Part shown: piece after piece, positions 51,386 to 58,608 of the stretch
How positions within the stretch are numbered: position 1 is the first letter of the stretch
How the letters are laid out: every line of letters starts with the position of its first letter
Assembly (NCBI GenBank): GCA_004144175.1
Contig: SEFT01000021.1
Location: 1 to 58,608, forward strand
Length of the DNA stretch: 58,608 nucleotides
Reading direction: 5' to 3'
Source of the DNA: Sphingobacteriales bacterium
Lineage (GTDB): Bacteria > Bacteroidota > Bacteroidia > Chitinophagales > Chitinophagaceae
Made by a program: the position numbers and the translations under genes
Notes under the pieces: model-generated
Databases searched by the model: none
Seen by the model: the letters and a program-made list of their open reading frames with translations, nothing else
What the model was told of the DNA's origin: nothing

Positions 51386-52294
51386 ATGAAGAAAGCTTTA
51401 ATACAAATGCACATTGCGGTGCTGCTCTGGGGCTTCACCGGCGTACTGGGCCGCGCAATCAGCCTTACCGCTCCGGTGCTGGTATGGTACCGCATGCTGA
51501 TGACCGCAGTTTTCATGGCCATCATCCTCACCTACCGCAAGCAGTGGACCAAGATAGCCCCGCGCGATATGAAGCAACTGGCCCTCGTAGGTGGCCTGAT
51601 GGGCGTACACTGGGTTGCATTTTACGGCTCCATCAAATTCTCGAACGCCTCTATTGCACTTGTATGCCTGTCTACTGCCAGCATCTTTACCTCCGTCCTC
51701 GACCCGATCGTAAACAAGACGAAGCACGACATAGCCGAACTGTTACTGGGGCTATTGGCGCTGGCAGGTGTCTATTTTATCTACCAATTCCAGCAACTAT
51801 ATGGCTTAGGTATTCTATTCGGGGTCATTGCTGCCATACTTAGTTCTGTCTTTACGGTACTCAACAAGCGCATCGCCAACAAATACCCGGCTCGACCCAT
51901 GGTGTTTTACGAGATGTCGACCGGCTGGGTGCTGATAACCCTGCTGATGCCGCTGCAACTCATCTACCAGCCCGATACCGTACTGCTACCGCAAGGCTAT
52001 GACTGGATATGGCTGATCATCCTGAGCCTTTGCTGCACGGTATGGGCACAGTCGCTGGCCTTGAACGCCCTGAAACACATTAGTTCTTTTACTGCTACTT
52101 TAAGCGTAAATTTGGAACCGATATACGGCGTTATACTCGCTTTTATGTTCTATAACGAGAACGAGGAGCTAGGCTGGAGCTTCTTCGTTGGCATGGGATT
52201 GATATGTCTTTCGGTGCTGCTGCAAATGTTTAGGTTGCTAAAACCGAGGCAGGCATCCCCGGGATATATTGAAGAAAAAAGCGGAATTGATTAA
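51386..52294 (+). CDS. DMT-superfamily (EamA) transporter
   Basis: A 302-residue drug/metabolite transporter with ten predicted helices in two EamA halves. Half one starts IQMHIAVLLWGFTGVLGRAISL and includes ALVGGLMGVHWVAFYGSIKFSNASIALVCLSTASIFTSVLDPI. Half two ends WAQSLALNALKHISSFTATLSVNLEPIYGVILAFMFYNENE. The paired SxAl..l phrases are typical. It exports or imports small metabolites; identity unknown. First gene of a small run with the PH-like protein 11 nt later. Confidence 0.88.
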   Translation: MKKALIQMHIAVLLWGFTGVLGRAISLTAPVLVWYRMLMTAVFMAIILTYRKQWTKIAPRDMKQLALVGGLMGVHWVAFYGSIKFSNASIALVCLSTASIFTSVLDPIVNKTKHDIAELLLGLLALAGVYFIYQFQQLYGLGILFGVIAAILSSVFTVLNKRIANKYPARPMVFYEMSTGWVLITLLMPLQLIYQPDTVLLPQGYDWIWLIILSLCCTVWAQSLALNALKHISSFTATLSVNLEPIYGVILAFMFYNENEELGWSFFVGMGLICLSVLLQMFRLLKPRQASPGYIEEKSGID

Positions 52295-52305
52295 AACCAA
52301 TCGTT

Positions 52306-52632
52306 ATGAGTGCAAACATCAGAGAGAAACTGGAAGCGGAAAAAATAGTGAAAGATGAACCTGCGATGTGGGTAGATTCTGCCAGTGTGATGCAGAACGG
52401 CCGGCTGATACTCACCAGCAAGCACCTCGTGTTTATGCTCAATGACGCACAGAATGCCGCCATCACCATCGACCTCGATACCATCAACGCCATCAGCAAC
52501 GAAACAGTACTAGTAGATAGCAATATCATGTCCGTTACTTACCTGCAGTACGACAACGTGAAGTTCTCCGTCCTCAACTACGAAGACTGGGAAAAAGCCA
52601 TAGAAGGCCAGCGTATACAGCCGCATATATAG
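52306..52632 (+). CDS. GRAM/PH-like small protein
   Basis: A 108-residue soluble protein with a beta-rich pattern similar to GRAM/PH domains: ASVMQNGRLILTSKHLVFMLNDAQNAAITIDLDTINAISNETVLVDSNIMSVTY, then FSVLNYEDWEKAIEG. The GxLxLTxxxLxF core is the family hallmark, typical of lipid-facing small modules. It follows the DMT transporter gene by 11 nt, so probably co-transcribed. Role unknown. Confidence 0.65.
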   Translation: MSANIREKLEAEKIVKDEPAMWVDSASVMQNGRLILTSKHLVFMLNDAQNAAITIDLDTINAISNETVLVDSNIMSVTYLQYDNVKFSVLNYEDWEKAIEGQRIQPHI

Positions 52633-52678
52633 ATTAACATATCCATACAATTCGTTCTATTATTTTCGGATAGTGGAA

Positions 52679-52933
52679 ATGGAACTTGTCTTCCTCTTTA
52701 TTGATTTAAGTACTTCGGGCATAAGGCGACTGTGCCTGTATGCCAGATACCGCGATTGGGCTAAAGTGGACCGTATACGAGAACGGCAACACTACCTGGC
52801 ATGCAAAAGAGCCGCGGAGCTAGGCAGCACACCAAACCCTCTGATCTCAATAGCCATATGGATACTTATTGCCTTGTTTTTTATCTTCGTTTTTGCAGGA
52901 TTGTATGCTGCTATCAGAAGTATCATATCCTGA
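52679..52933 (+). CDS. small protein with C-terminal membrane helix
   Basis: The ATG at 52679 gives 84 residues (a GTG two codons earlier is open). The N-terminal half is polar and basic (RRLCLYARYRDWAKVDRIRERQHYLACKRAAELGSTPNP). The C terminus is one hydrophobic helix (LISIAIWILIALFFIFVFAGLY). That gives a tail-anchored topology with the basic part in the cytosol. Not recognised. It is 46 nt after the GRAM-like gene and 7 nt before the acetyltransferase gene. Confidence 0.5.
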   Translation: MELVFLFIDLSTSGIRRLCLYARYRDWAKVDRIRERQHYLACKRAAELGSTPNPLISIAIWILIALFFIFVFAGLYAAIRSIIS

Positions 52934-52940
52934 TTATAAA

Positions 52941-53459
52941 ATGGACAATATTGAAATAATAAGAGCAACACCAAACAACGTAGCCCAACTCCAAGAGATA
53001 AGCATACAGACTTTTTCAGAAACCTTCTCTGCAACCAACGACGAGCAGCATATGAAGAAGTACCTGGACGAAAGCTTTGCTACGGAAAAACTAACTGCTG
53101 AACTGAACAATCCTGAATCAGAATTCTACTTTGCCACAGTGGATGATAAAGTTGTTGGGTACCTAAAAGTGAACTTCGGACAGGCGCAGACTGAACTGAA
53201 AGATGATACGGGTGTAGAAATAGAGCGGATATATGTGCTACAGGAGTTCTACGGAAAGAAAGTTGGTCAGATACTATATGACAAAGCCATAGAAATAGCG
53301 CGCCAACTAAATGCCATCTTTGTATGGCTGGGCGTATGGGAAGAGAACCACCGTGCGTTAGCCTTCTACAGAAAGAATGGTTTCATCCCATTTGACAAAC
53401 ACATCTTCAGGCTCGGCGACGATGAACAGACGGATATTATGATGAAGCTGGAGTTGTAA
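52941..53459 (+). CDS. GNAT-family N-acetyltransferase
   Basis: The ATG at 52941 (MDNIEIIRATPNN) gives 172 residues; an upstream open stretch is only an artefact of overlapping frames. The acetyl-CoA site is EIERIYVLQEFYGKKVGQILYDKAIEIA (the QxxGxG/A variant). The C-terminal phrase VWLGVWEENHRALAFYRKNGFIPFDKHIFRLGDDEQTDIMM is diagnostic of the PaiA-like group, which acetylates polyamines or small amines. The arginine decarboxylase gene nearby makes polyamines a reasonable guess, though the two are on opposite strands. Confidence 0.85.
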   Translation: MDNIEIIRATPNNVAQLQEISIQTFSETFSATNDEQHMKKYLDESFATEKLTAELNNPESEFYFATVDDKVVGYLKVNFGQAQTELKDDTGVEIERIYVLQEFYGKKVGQILYDKAIEIARQLNAIFVWLGVWEENHRALAFYRKNGFIPFDKHIFRLGDDEQTDIMMKLEL

Positions 53460-53498
53460 ACTGGCAATATGTATAGCTACCACAATTGTTAGATGCGG

Positions 53499-53526
53499 GT
53501 CATCCACGCAGTTGCGTGAAGATGAC
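53499..53526. repeat. small inverted repeat after the GNAT gene
   Basis: GTCATC-CACGCA / TGCGTG-AA-GATGAC: 12 paired bases with a 2-nt bulge and 2-nt loop. It could be a short palindromic repeat or a terminator; no T tract. Confidence 0.45.
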
Positions 53527-53670
53527 ATAGCGTAGTCTGAAGTAGTTGATCATTTTTTTGGTTTGTACTACTACTATATTATTTTCATTTAAAGCGAAAA
53601 ACACAATGCCTTAAACAGCTATTACTATTAAATGACAAAATTCCAAATAGGAAATAATTAGCTTAGCATA

Positions 53671-54942
53671 ATGCCATATATTACAAAATACCTCATCGCT
53701 CTTTTGTCCCTGCTTGTTGCTTGTATACCCTCTATTGTAGCGCAAAGGTATTACCCTCAATGGGACAATATACAAGGGAATAGGCAATCACGCCTTGTTT
53801 GGCATTATAAGACCTCTTATGACCCAAACGGAAATTTAGTACAGATCGACTCCACCTACTATGCATATTCTGGCGATCACTCATGGAGCGAAAATGATAC
53901 AGCTTGGAGATATGATTATCGAAAGACTGCCACCGGCAGCAGTAAAAAGTACTACCTATTAAATAAGCTAATCGACGGCGAAGACTTCTTTACAGATGGT
54001 GTAGCAGTTCCCACCAATAGTATAGAATACTGGTACACAAACGAACGTAGAACAAGCGAATTATATTGGATATGGAGCAGTTCTGCTTCGGTACCCGTCC
54101 GGCAGAAGGACTATTTTTATGATGGCACTGGCACTCTGATAGGGGATTCTATGACGTACTCTATTCCCGCAGCACCGGCGCAAAAAAGAGTATTTACATA
54201 TTCTGCGGATGGTATAACAAAAATTGTTTCATGGCAGTCGAGCGGAACTTCACTCATACAAACAGTCATAGAAGATATTGTTTACAAACAAAAGAAAAAG
54301 ACAGAACATAATTTCAACACGTACGATAGCACGCTCAATCAATGGATATTTTCTAAACGTGAGATATATTCTTATTCCAATAACCTACTTACTTCTTTGA
54401 CGGTCGTCACAAGAAATCTATCTAAAACTTTAGATACTACGATTGAGAACTATCATTACAATGCAGTGGGCGATATTGATACTGTTACAGTATATGATAT
54501 AAAAAACAGGCAACAACATCACAGCAAAAGAATGTTAATGACATATAATGTCTTCCATCAGCCGCTTACAGTAACGCGTCAACGCTGGGATATATCGACG
54601 GGTGGATGGACTTATAATGATGCGGGAGAGAATGATAGCTATCAATATTTTGAATTTGGATTATTTGCAGATGGGACTAAAGCAAATGACGAGCTAATTA
54701 AAATTTATCCCATTCCCGCCAAAAACAACCTTTACGTCGAATATTCTTTTGAGCGAATAGAAAAATTATACTTCTCAATATCTTCCTTAGATGGCAAGAC
54801 GATAACGGAATGGACCGAGCAAACCAAAAAAGGTAGGAGTCTTAACTCAGTTGATATATCCAGGCTCACTTCAGGTTCATATATTCTGCGTATCAACAAC
54901 GGTGATAAAATACGAGCTAAGAAGTTTGAGGTGATTAGATGA
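53671..54942 (+). CDS. T9SS-exported protein with YD/RHS-like repeats
   Basis: A 423-residue secreted protein. Signal MPYITKYLIALLSLLVACIP ... AQ, then a body of Tyr/Asp-rich strands (TSYDPNGNLVQIDSTYYAYSGD, KDYFYDGTGTLIGDS, YHYNAVGDIDTVTVYD) resembling a single-chain set of YD (RHS-like) repeats. The last 80 residues form a type A T9SS sorting domain (IKIYPIPAKNNLYVEYSF ... SGSYILRI ... AKKFEVIR). It is probably secreted or surface bound; no enzymatic motif. Lower G+C than the housekeeping genes nearby. Confidence 0.75.
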   Translation: MPYITKYLIALLSLLVACIPSIVAQRYYPQWDNIQGNRQSRLVWHYKTSYDPNGNLVQIDSTYYAYSGDHSWSENDTAWRYDYRKTATGSSKKYYLLNKLIDGEDFFTDGVAVPTNSIEYWYTNERRTSELYWIWSSSASVPVRQKDYFYDGTGTLIGDSMTYSIPAAPAQKRVFTYSADGITKIVSWQSSGTSLIQTVIEDIVYKQKKKTEHNFNTYDSTLNQWIFSKREIYSYSNNLLTSLTVVTRNLSKTLDTTIENYHYNAVGDIDTVTVYDIKNRQQHHSKRMLMTYNVFHQPLTVTRQRWDISTGGWTYNDAGENDSYQYFEFGLFADGTKANDELIKIYPIPAKNNLYVEYSFERIEKLYFSISSLDGKTITEWTEQTKKGRSLNSVDISRLTSGSYILRINNGDKIRAKKFEVIR

Positions 54943-54993
54943 TATTTTCCCTTGTAATAGTAATCAAGGAAGATCTTATTGAATATCGATCAG

Positions 54994-56226
54994 TCAAAGC
55001 TTCTCAATGCGATAATGCCTCTCTACACGATCACCATGTTTCAGTTGAAGTACATAATTGCCCGGCAACAGTGAGTTTATATCAACCACTTCAGAAGGAC
55101 CTTTACTTTTAATCTCCATTATTTGCTGCCCGGCGATATTAAATACCTGTACGAGCGTTCCACTTTGTATACCTTCTATTGTTAAGCTTCCGTGTGTAGG
55201 ATTAGGGTATATCTTAAAACCGCTCAAACCCTTATTAGTGATACCTGCTGATAACGCCATCTGCTTATTAGTTCTGAATATCTCCCCTGAAGGCCCGGAA
55301 CAAAAGACATAACCATTAGCAACAGATAGCGCGTAAGGTGGTTCCGGCCGGTCTGGTATACCTAGGCTAAAGTCACTCCAACTTATACCCCCGTCAGGAG
55401 AAATGAATATTTCGCCCTTAAGGCTATCATCATCGACCATTGTAGCAAAAAGCGTGTCCGATTTCGGAGCCTTAACAATCCTTTCGCATGCGTCCAGCCT
55501 TGCGGGCAGGCCAGTGGTAGGTTTTAGCGTCCAATTAATTGCATCGCTTGATTCGTAAATGGCTTTATCATTAAAAACAAGGAATCTGTCATTGGAAAGA
55601 AGCACACGATGTCTACTTGAGGCAGGCATTGTAGAATTTAGTTTTATCCAGTTTGCTCCGCCATCGCTACTCTTAAGAACTGTGTTATTATCGAATGCGA
55701 ATGTTTCGGCACCACGCTGCATCATACCAAATACAGGCGAGGTGCTCAGTTGTTTCCATGTCAAACCCTGATCTATACTATTATATAGTCCACCACTTCC
55801 TAAGTAGAATATTGTGTTATTTACAAAAGGAATAAATTCAATCTTGCCATCTTTAAAAGGGAGTGATGAACGCTTTCTCCAGGTCAGTGCATAATCCTCC
55901 GACCACCAAATGGTGTCACTCGCTACAATATACATATCGTGGCCGCTGGCAAAAAATGCGTCAGGCCATTCTTTAACCCTCCCTAGCGGCACCGACGCAA
56001 GGGAAACGTTTATCCAGGTAGTTGAATCACCATTTGAGTTTGATCGTATTAAGACAGGACGACCGCCCTGGTCGGGTGAAAAAGCATAAACACTTCCATT
56101 ATCTGCCTGCTTTATAATATGATAGTTGGTTTGAGTACTGCCGCTATAAACCATTTGCCAGGGCAGTTGACCCAATGCGTTATAAACGACGAACGACAAT
56201 ACAAATGCAAGTGGGACGGATTTCAT
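54994..56226 (-). CDS. T9SS-exported Asp-box beta-propeller protein
   Basis: A 410-residue secreted protein with signal MKSVPLAFVLSFVVYNALGQ. The body has repeated Asp-box motifs (S-x-D-x-G-x-T-W type): SEDYALTWRKR, SIDQGLTWKQL, SSDGGANWIKL and SPDGGISWSDF, which mark a BNR/sortilin-type propeller. The C terminus is a type A T9SS domain (FKIYPNPTHGSLTIEG ... LLPGNYVLQL ... VERHYRIEKL). It probably binds glycans or proteins at the surface. Convergent with the YD-repeat protein, 51 nt apart; both are likely recent accessory secretome genes. Confidence 0.8.
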   Translation of the reverse strand: MKSVPLAFVLSFVVYNALGQLPWQMVYSGSTQTNYHIIKQADNGSVYAFSPDQGGRPVLIRSNSNGDSTTWINVSLASVPLGRVKEWPDAFFASGHDMYIVASDTIWWSEDYALTWRKRSSLPFKDGKIEFIPFVNNTIFYLGSGGLYNSIDQGLTWKQLSTSPVFGMMQRGAETFAFDNNTVLKSSDGGANWIKLNSTMPASSRHRVLLSNDRFLVFNDKAIYESSDAINWTLKPTTGLPARLDACERIVKAPKSDTLFATMVDDDSLKGEIFISPDGGISWSDFSLGIPDRPEPPYALSVANGYVFCSGPSGEIFRTNKQMALSAGITNKGLSGFKIYPNPTHGSLTIEGIQSGTLVQVFNIAGQQIMEIKSKGPSEVVDINSLLPGNYVLQLKHGDRVERHYRIEKL

Positions 56227-56305
56227 AGTAACTGTTTAATACAAGATTGAAAAAACGCATGATATTTTTGTCACAGAAGAATAAATATATTATCCGCTTT
56301 TTGCC

Positions 56306-56334
56306 CTTGTTGGTGTTCTTCACCAACAAGCTCG
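56306..56334. repeat. REP palindrome, left copy
   Basis: CTTGTTGGTG/CACCAACAAG, 10-bp stem with TTCTT loop and CTCG tail. It is the exact reverse complement of the right copy over 28 bases (56307-56334 versus 56461-56488). Confidence 0.8.
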
Positions 56335-56460
56335 TGATGGTCAGTCGCGCATATTAGACTACAGCTTTTTACCAATTTACAGTCTGAAGTGTCTTCAATT
56401 CGAAGAATAGATATGATTGGTAATGTCCTTGTATAACTTGCCCATGCAGTTTGTCCTGTG

Positions 56461-56489
56461 CGAGCTTGTTGGTGAAGAACACCAACAAA
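56461..56489. repeat. REP palindrome, right copy
   Basis: Inverted partner of the left REP, 126 bases away. Together they form a BIME-like pair. It is embedded in the frame downstream of a RAYT transposase remnant. Confidence 0.8.
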
Positions 56490-56503
56490 GGCGAAAAAAG
56501 GCA

Positions 56504-56659
56504 CTTCAATAATCCTGAGTCGCCGGCATAATTAAGCGCACTGCTATATAGCCAATCTTCCGGCTTTAAAACAAAACCTGCCCGTACGGGATTATTATGA
56601 ATGTAATCCAGTTTCTGGATAACTACAGGTACAATAATAAGGCAATTGGCAGAACAGCA
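56504..56659 (-). pseudogene. RAYT (REP-associated tyrosine transposase) C-terminal relic
   Basis: Minus-strand reading gives VVIQKLDYIHNNPVRAGFVL followed by KPEDWLYSSALNYAGDSGLLK, which is the signature C terminus of REP-associated Y1 transposases. Upstream an in-frame stop at 56660-56662 and the next gene cut it off; no catalytic HUH or Tyr region is present. The frame runs on through the right REP to a stop at 56369. It shows that the flanking palindromes are true REPs produced by this transposase class. Confidence 0.8.
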
Positions 56660-56673
56660 TCAATTGCCGCTAG

Positions 56674-57740
56674 TTATTGTTCACCCATCCTTTTTAGATG
56701 TGACAGATGGGAGGTAATGGCCGAGCGCATATCAACGTGCTCAATATAGGGTACCCCTATATCGGCACAAGTTTGCTTTATTATATTGCTTATTGCTGGA
56801 TAATGAACGTGCGATACTCTTGGGAATAAATGATGTTCAATTTGAAAATTCAAACCACCCACCCACCATGTTATAAATTTATTTTTAGTAGCAAAATTGG
56901 CGGTGGTCTTCAACTGGTGTATAGCCCATTCGTCTTCTATTTTATTGGCAGGTTGCACCGGATCGGGAAATGACGTTTCTTCAATGACATGTGCTAATTG
57001 GAACACAAGGCTAAGTATAATGCCGCTAGACGAAGTGTAAAATAGGAAGCCTATCAGCCATGGCCAGAAACCGACTGTATAAATTGGCAACACAACATAA
57101 AGGATGAAATGAAAGGCTTTAAATGACCAAAATATAAAATGGTCTGTAACACTAAGTTTTTTCAAGGGAACATTCCCTACCTTACTTGAAAAATATTTTT
57201 TATAGTCTGTATAAAATACCCAGGCTATATACAGCAAGCCATATAGCGGCCAAACATACAAGTATTGGTACTTATGAAAGCCATAACGTTTCTGTTGAGG
57301 TGCCATACGCAAAAGTATGCCTGCTTCAATATCATCATCGACCCCTTCAATATTTGTGTAAGCATGGTGTATTACATTATGCTTAGTATTCCACATAAAG
57401 CTACTGGCGCCAAGAAAGTCTAAAGTAAATGCCGCTAACATATTAAGCTTAGGTTCTTTACTAAAGCTACCATGCGCACCATCATGCATAACATTAAATC
57501 CTATGGCCGCAGTAAGCAATCCAAATAACATGCACTCCGGCAAGGCTAACAATCCCGTTGGTGTAAAAAAACAAGGTGAATATAAATAGCGATATAACTG
57601 ACAATCAGTAGGATTGCTTTAATGTAAAGCCTGGCATTTCCAGTAGGTGGAAGATTATTTGCCTTAAAATATCCATGAACCTCTTTTTTTAATTCGGAGT
57701 ACACAGATATGGAAGGAGTGTTGAATTTTGGTGTGCTCAT
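56674..57740 (-). CDS. front-end-type fatty-acid desaturase, split by a -1 frameshift
   Basis: One 355-residue desaturase is spread over two frames. The N-terminal part runs from the ATG at 57740 (MSTPKFNTPSISVYSELKKE) to the frame break near 57560. The rest continues in the -1 frame as TPTGLLALPECMLFG. Histidine boxes: HDGAHG, HNVIHH and QIEHH, the last typical of delta-5/6/linoleoyl-CoA-like enzymes. The break is at a run of seven T reading U UUU UUA in the zero frame. With one more T the gene would be intact, so this is a lost base, a sequencing slip or programmed frameshifting. It is a membrane di-iron enzyme that introduces double bonds, useful for cold fluidity. Confidence 0.8.
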
Positions 57741-57943
57741 AAACTAAACAACTAACTGTTTCGATCGTAACCAATCATTTCGCAATAGAAACCTTGCAAA
57801 GGGAAACTATAAGAAAGAATATTAAACATATGCCATCAACAATTGTCTTCTGTCGTTATCGCATGATTGTCTTTTTAAAATAAATAGCATTAATTCGATA
57901 TTTTATAGTATCTTCAAAAAATTATTTCATTTAAATATTTTTA

Positions 57944-58135
57944 ATGCACAAAGGCACAGTTAAGTTTTTCAATGCGACAAAAGGATTTGGCTTTATTAGC
58001 CCATCAACTGGTGAGCAAGACATTTTCGTTCACGTTTCAGGTCTTCAGGATGAGATCAGTGAAAACGATATAGTGTCTTACAACATAGAAGTTGGTCAAA
58101 AGGGTTTTAATGCAGTTAATGTGAAAATATCTTAG
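57944..58135 (+). CDS. cold-shock protein (CspA family)
   Basis: A 63-residue nucleic-acid-binding OB-fold protein: GTVKFFNATKGFGFI (RNP1 KGFGFI), DIFVHVSGL (RNP2) and NDIVSYNIEVGQKGFNAVNVKIS. It binds single-stranded RNA and acts as an RNA chaperone at low temperature. It has a 200-nt AT-rich leader and its own terminator. It is flanked on both sides by desaturase sequence (one frameshifted gene, one fragment), a cold-adaptation-like neighbourhood. Confidence 0.93.
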   Translation: MHKGTVKFFNATKGFGFISPSTGEQDIFVHVSGLQDEISENDIVSYNIEVGQKGFNAVNVKIS

Positions 58136-58159
58136 TCTAAAGCATATTTATCATTTCCA

Positions 58160-58184
58160 AGCCTCGCAATTGCGGGGCTTTTTT
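58160..58184 (+). terminator. intrinsic terminator after the cold-shock gene
   Basis: AGCCTCGC/GCGGGGCT 8-bp stem (one G-T), AATT loop, then six T. Confidence 0.88.
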
Positions 58185-58194
58185 ATTCGTGTAT

Positions 58195-58425
58195 TTAATA
58201 AAAATCAGGAAGTATTACATTTCGGATTGATAACGCCCAATTTGTAAGATAATCCTTGGTCTGGAAATATCCAATATAGAACACCCTTTCCCTATGCTTT
58301 GACATGGTGAACATGTTATTAGCCGCATAGCGGTGATGAAATATGGATTGAAAGAATAATGACAAATACCAATGAAGAATTATAAAAACAAATATCGCCA
58401 TGTATTTCGATGTTTTGTTGTCCAT
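58195..58425 (-). pseudogene. degraded N-terminal fragment of an acyl-CoA desaturase
   Basis: A 76-codon frame. Residues 8-50 ([41 protein letters not shown]) match the start of delta-9 acyl-CoA desaturases, where the first box is normally HRYAAH; here the last His is Asn. After residue 50 the match breaks down and the frame stops, far short of the usual 250 residues. Best read as a decayed copy beside the cold-shock gene. Confidence 0.65.
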
Positions 58426-58608
58426 TCCTCGAGTAACCGTTTAATATGATCCTTGCTAGGTCTATATTTGATAGCAAAATTATAGTGATGAAATAATAAA
58501 AACCAAGTATCGTGTAAACATTTTTTCAGCTTTAATATTATCGAGATTTAATAATTCATTTTATATTATTGTTGTGGGCATTATATAAAATATGCGTCCT
58601 GCCAAAAG

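Overview
This window reads as a chromosomal segment of a member of the Bacteroidota, most likely a Chitinophagales/Chitinophagaceae-type bacterium (taxonomy is inference from gene content). Support comes from several signals. Secreted proteins carry type IX secretion (T9SS) C-terminal sorting domains. Promoters match the Bacteroidota consensus TTG-N19-TAnnTTTG. Menaquinone synthesis uses the futalosine route (MqnE). Lipoproteins, a PafA-type phosphatase, an alpha-oxoamine synthase and a KGG/YciF stress pair also fit. Nearly all of it is ordinary chromosome: short operons on both strands, small intergenic gaps, and intrinsic terminators between many units.

Layout. 1-3.3 kb: an RND efflux operon (adaptor, then permease). 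The permease loses homology about 200 bases from the window edge. 3.4-7.0 kb: exported proteins, an M28 peptidase and a VOC protein. 7.1-10.4 kb: a stress group (YciF/DUF892 ferritin-like protein, zinc alcohol dehydrogenase, KGG protein). 10.4-15.0 kb: two PAS-type histidine kinases and a single-domain response regulator. 15.1-20.6 kb: an accessory-looking stretch with a TPR-Arr fusion (rifampin ADP-ribosyltransferase fold), two unknown small genes, a DHFR-like reductase, a CrtA-like monooxygenase with an unknown partner, and a VOC protein. 20.6-23.4 kb: a GreA-like protein, a membrane glycosyltransferase and an outer-membrane barrel.

23.4-23.9 kb holds the most unusual locus. On the minus strand it runs: a tRNA-Arg(UCU) copy with a 20-nt perfect palindrome in its anticodon arm and a mismatched T stem; then a compact GIY-YIG nuclease gene starting 11 nt later; then an intact tRNA-Arg(UCU). 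The first 23 nt of the intact tRNA encode the nuclease's last residues and stop codon. A consensus promoter for the intact tRNA lies inside the nuclease gene. It looks like a minimal tRNA-parasitising mobile unit.

24-34 kb: an NarI-like/Fe-S plus CCG-domain electron-transfer pair, topoisomerase IV subunit A, a bifunctional nuclease, an M43 metalloprotease with T9SS tail, and mqnE. 34-42 kb: AlkD-like repair protein, membrane proteins, MFS, DedA, a DAACS symporter with a His-rich N terminus, a D-cysteine desulfhydrase-like enzyme, Era and tRNA-fMet. 42-49 kb: a Crp/Fnr regulator, a 115-bp palindromic repeat, an NlpC/P60 lipoprotein, PafA, an SPT-like enzyme with an SDR, and Hsp20. 49.8-53.5 kb: arginine decarboxylase, a DMT transporter and a GNAT enzyme. 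53.6-56.2 kb: two T9SS-exported proteins. 56.3-58.6 kb: REP palindromes with a RAYT transposase relic, a fatty-acid desaturase split by a -1 frameshift at a U UUU UUA heptamer, a cold-shock protein and a second, degraded desaturase fragment.

All calls were made by reading; no database search was run. Family names come from motif recognition, and confidence values reflect that.
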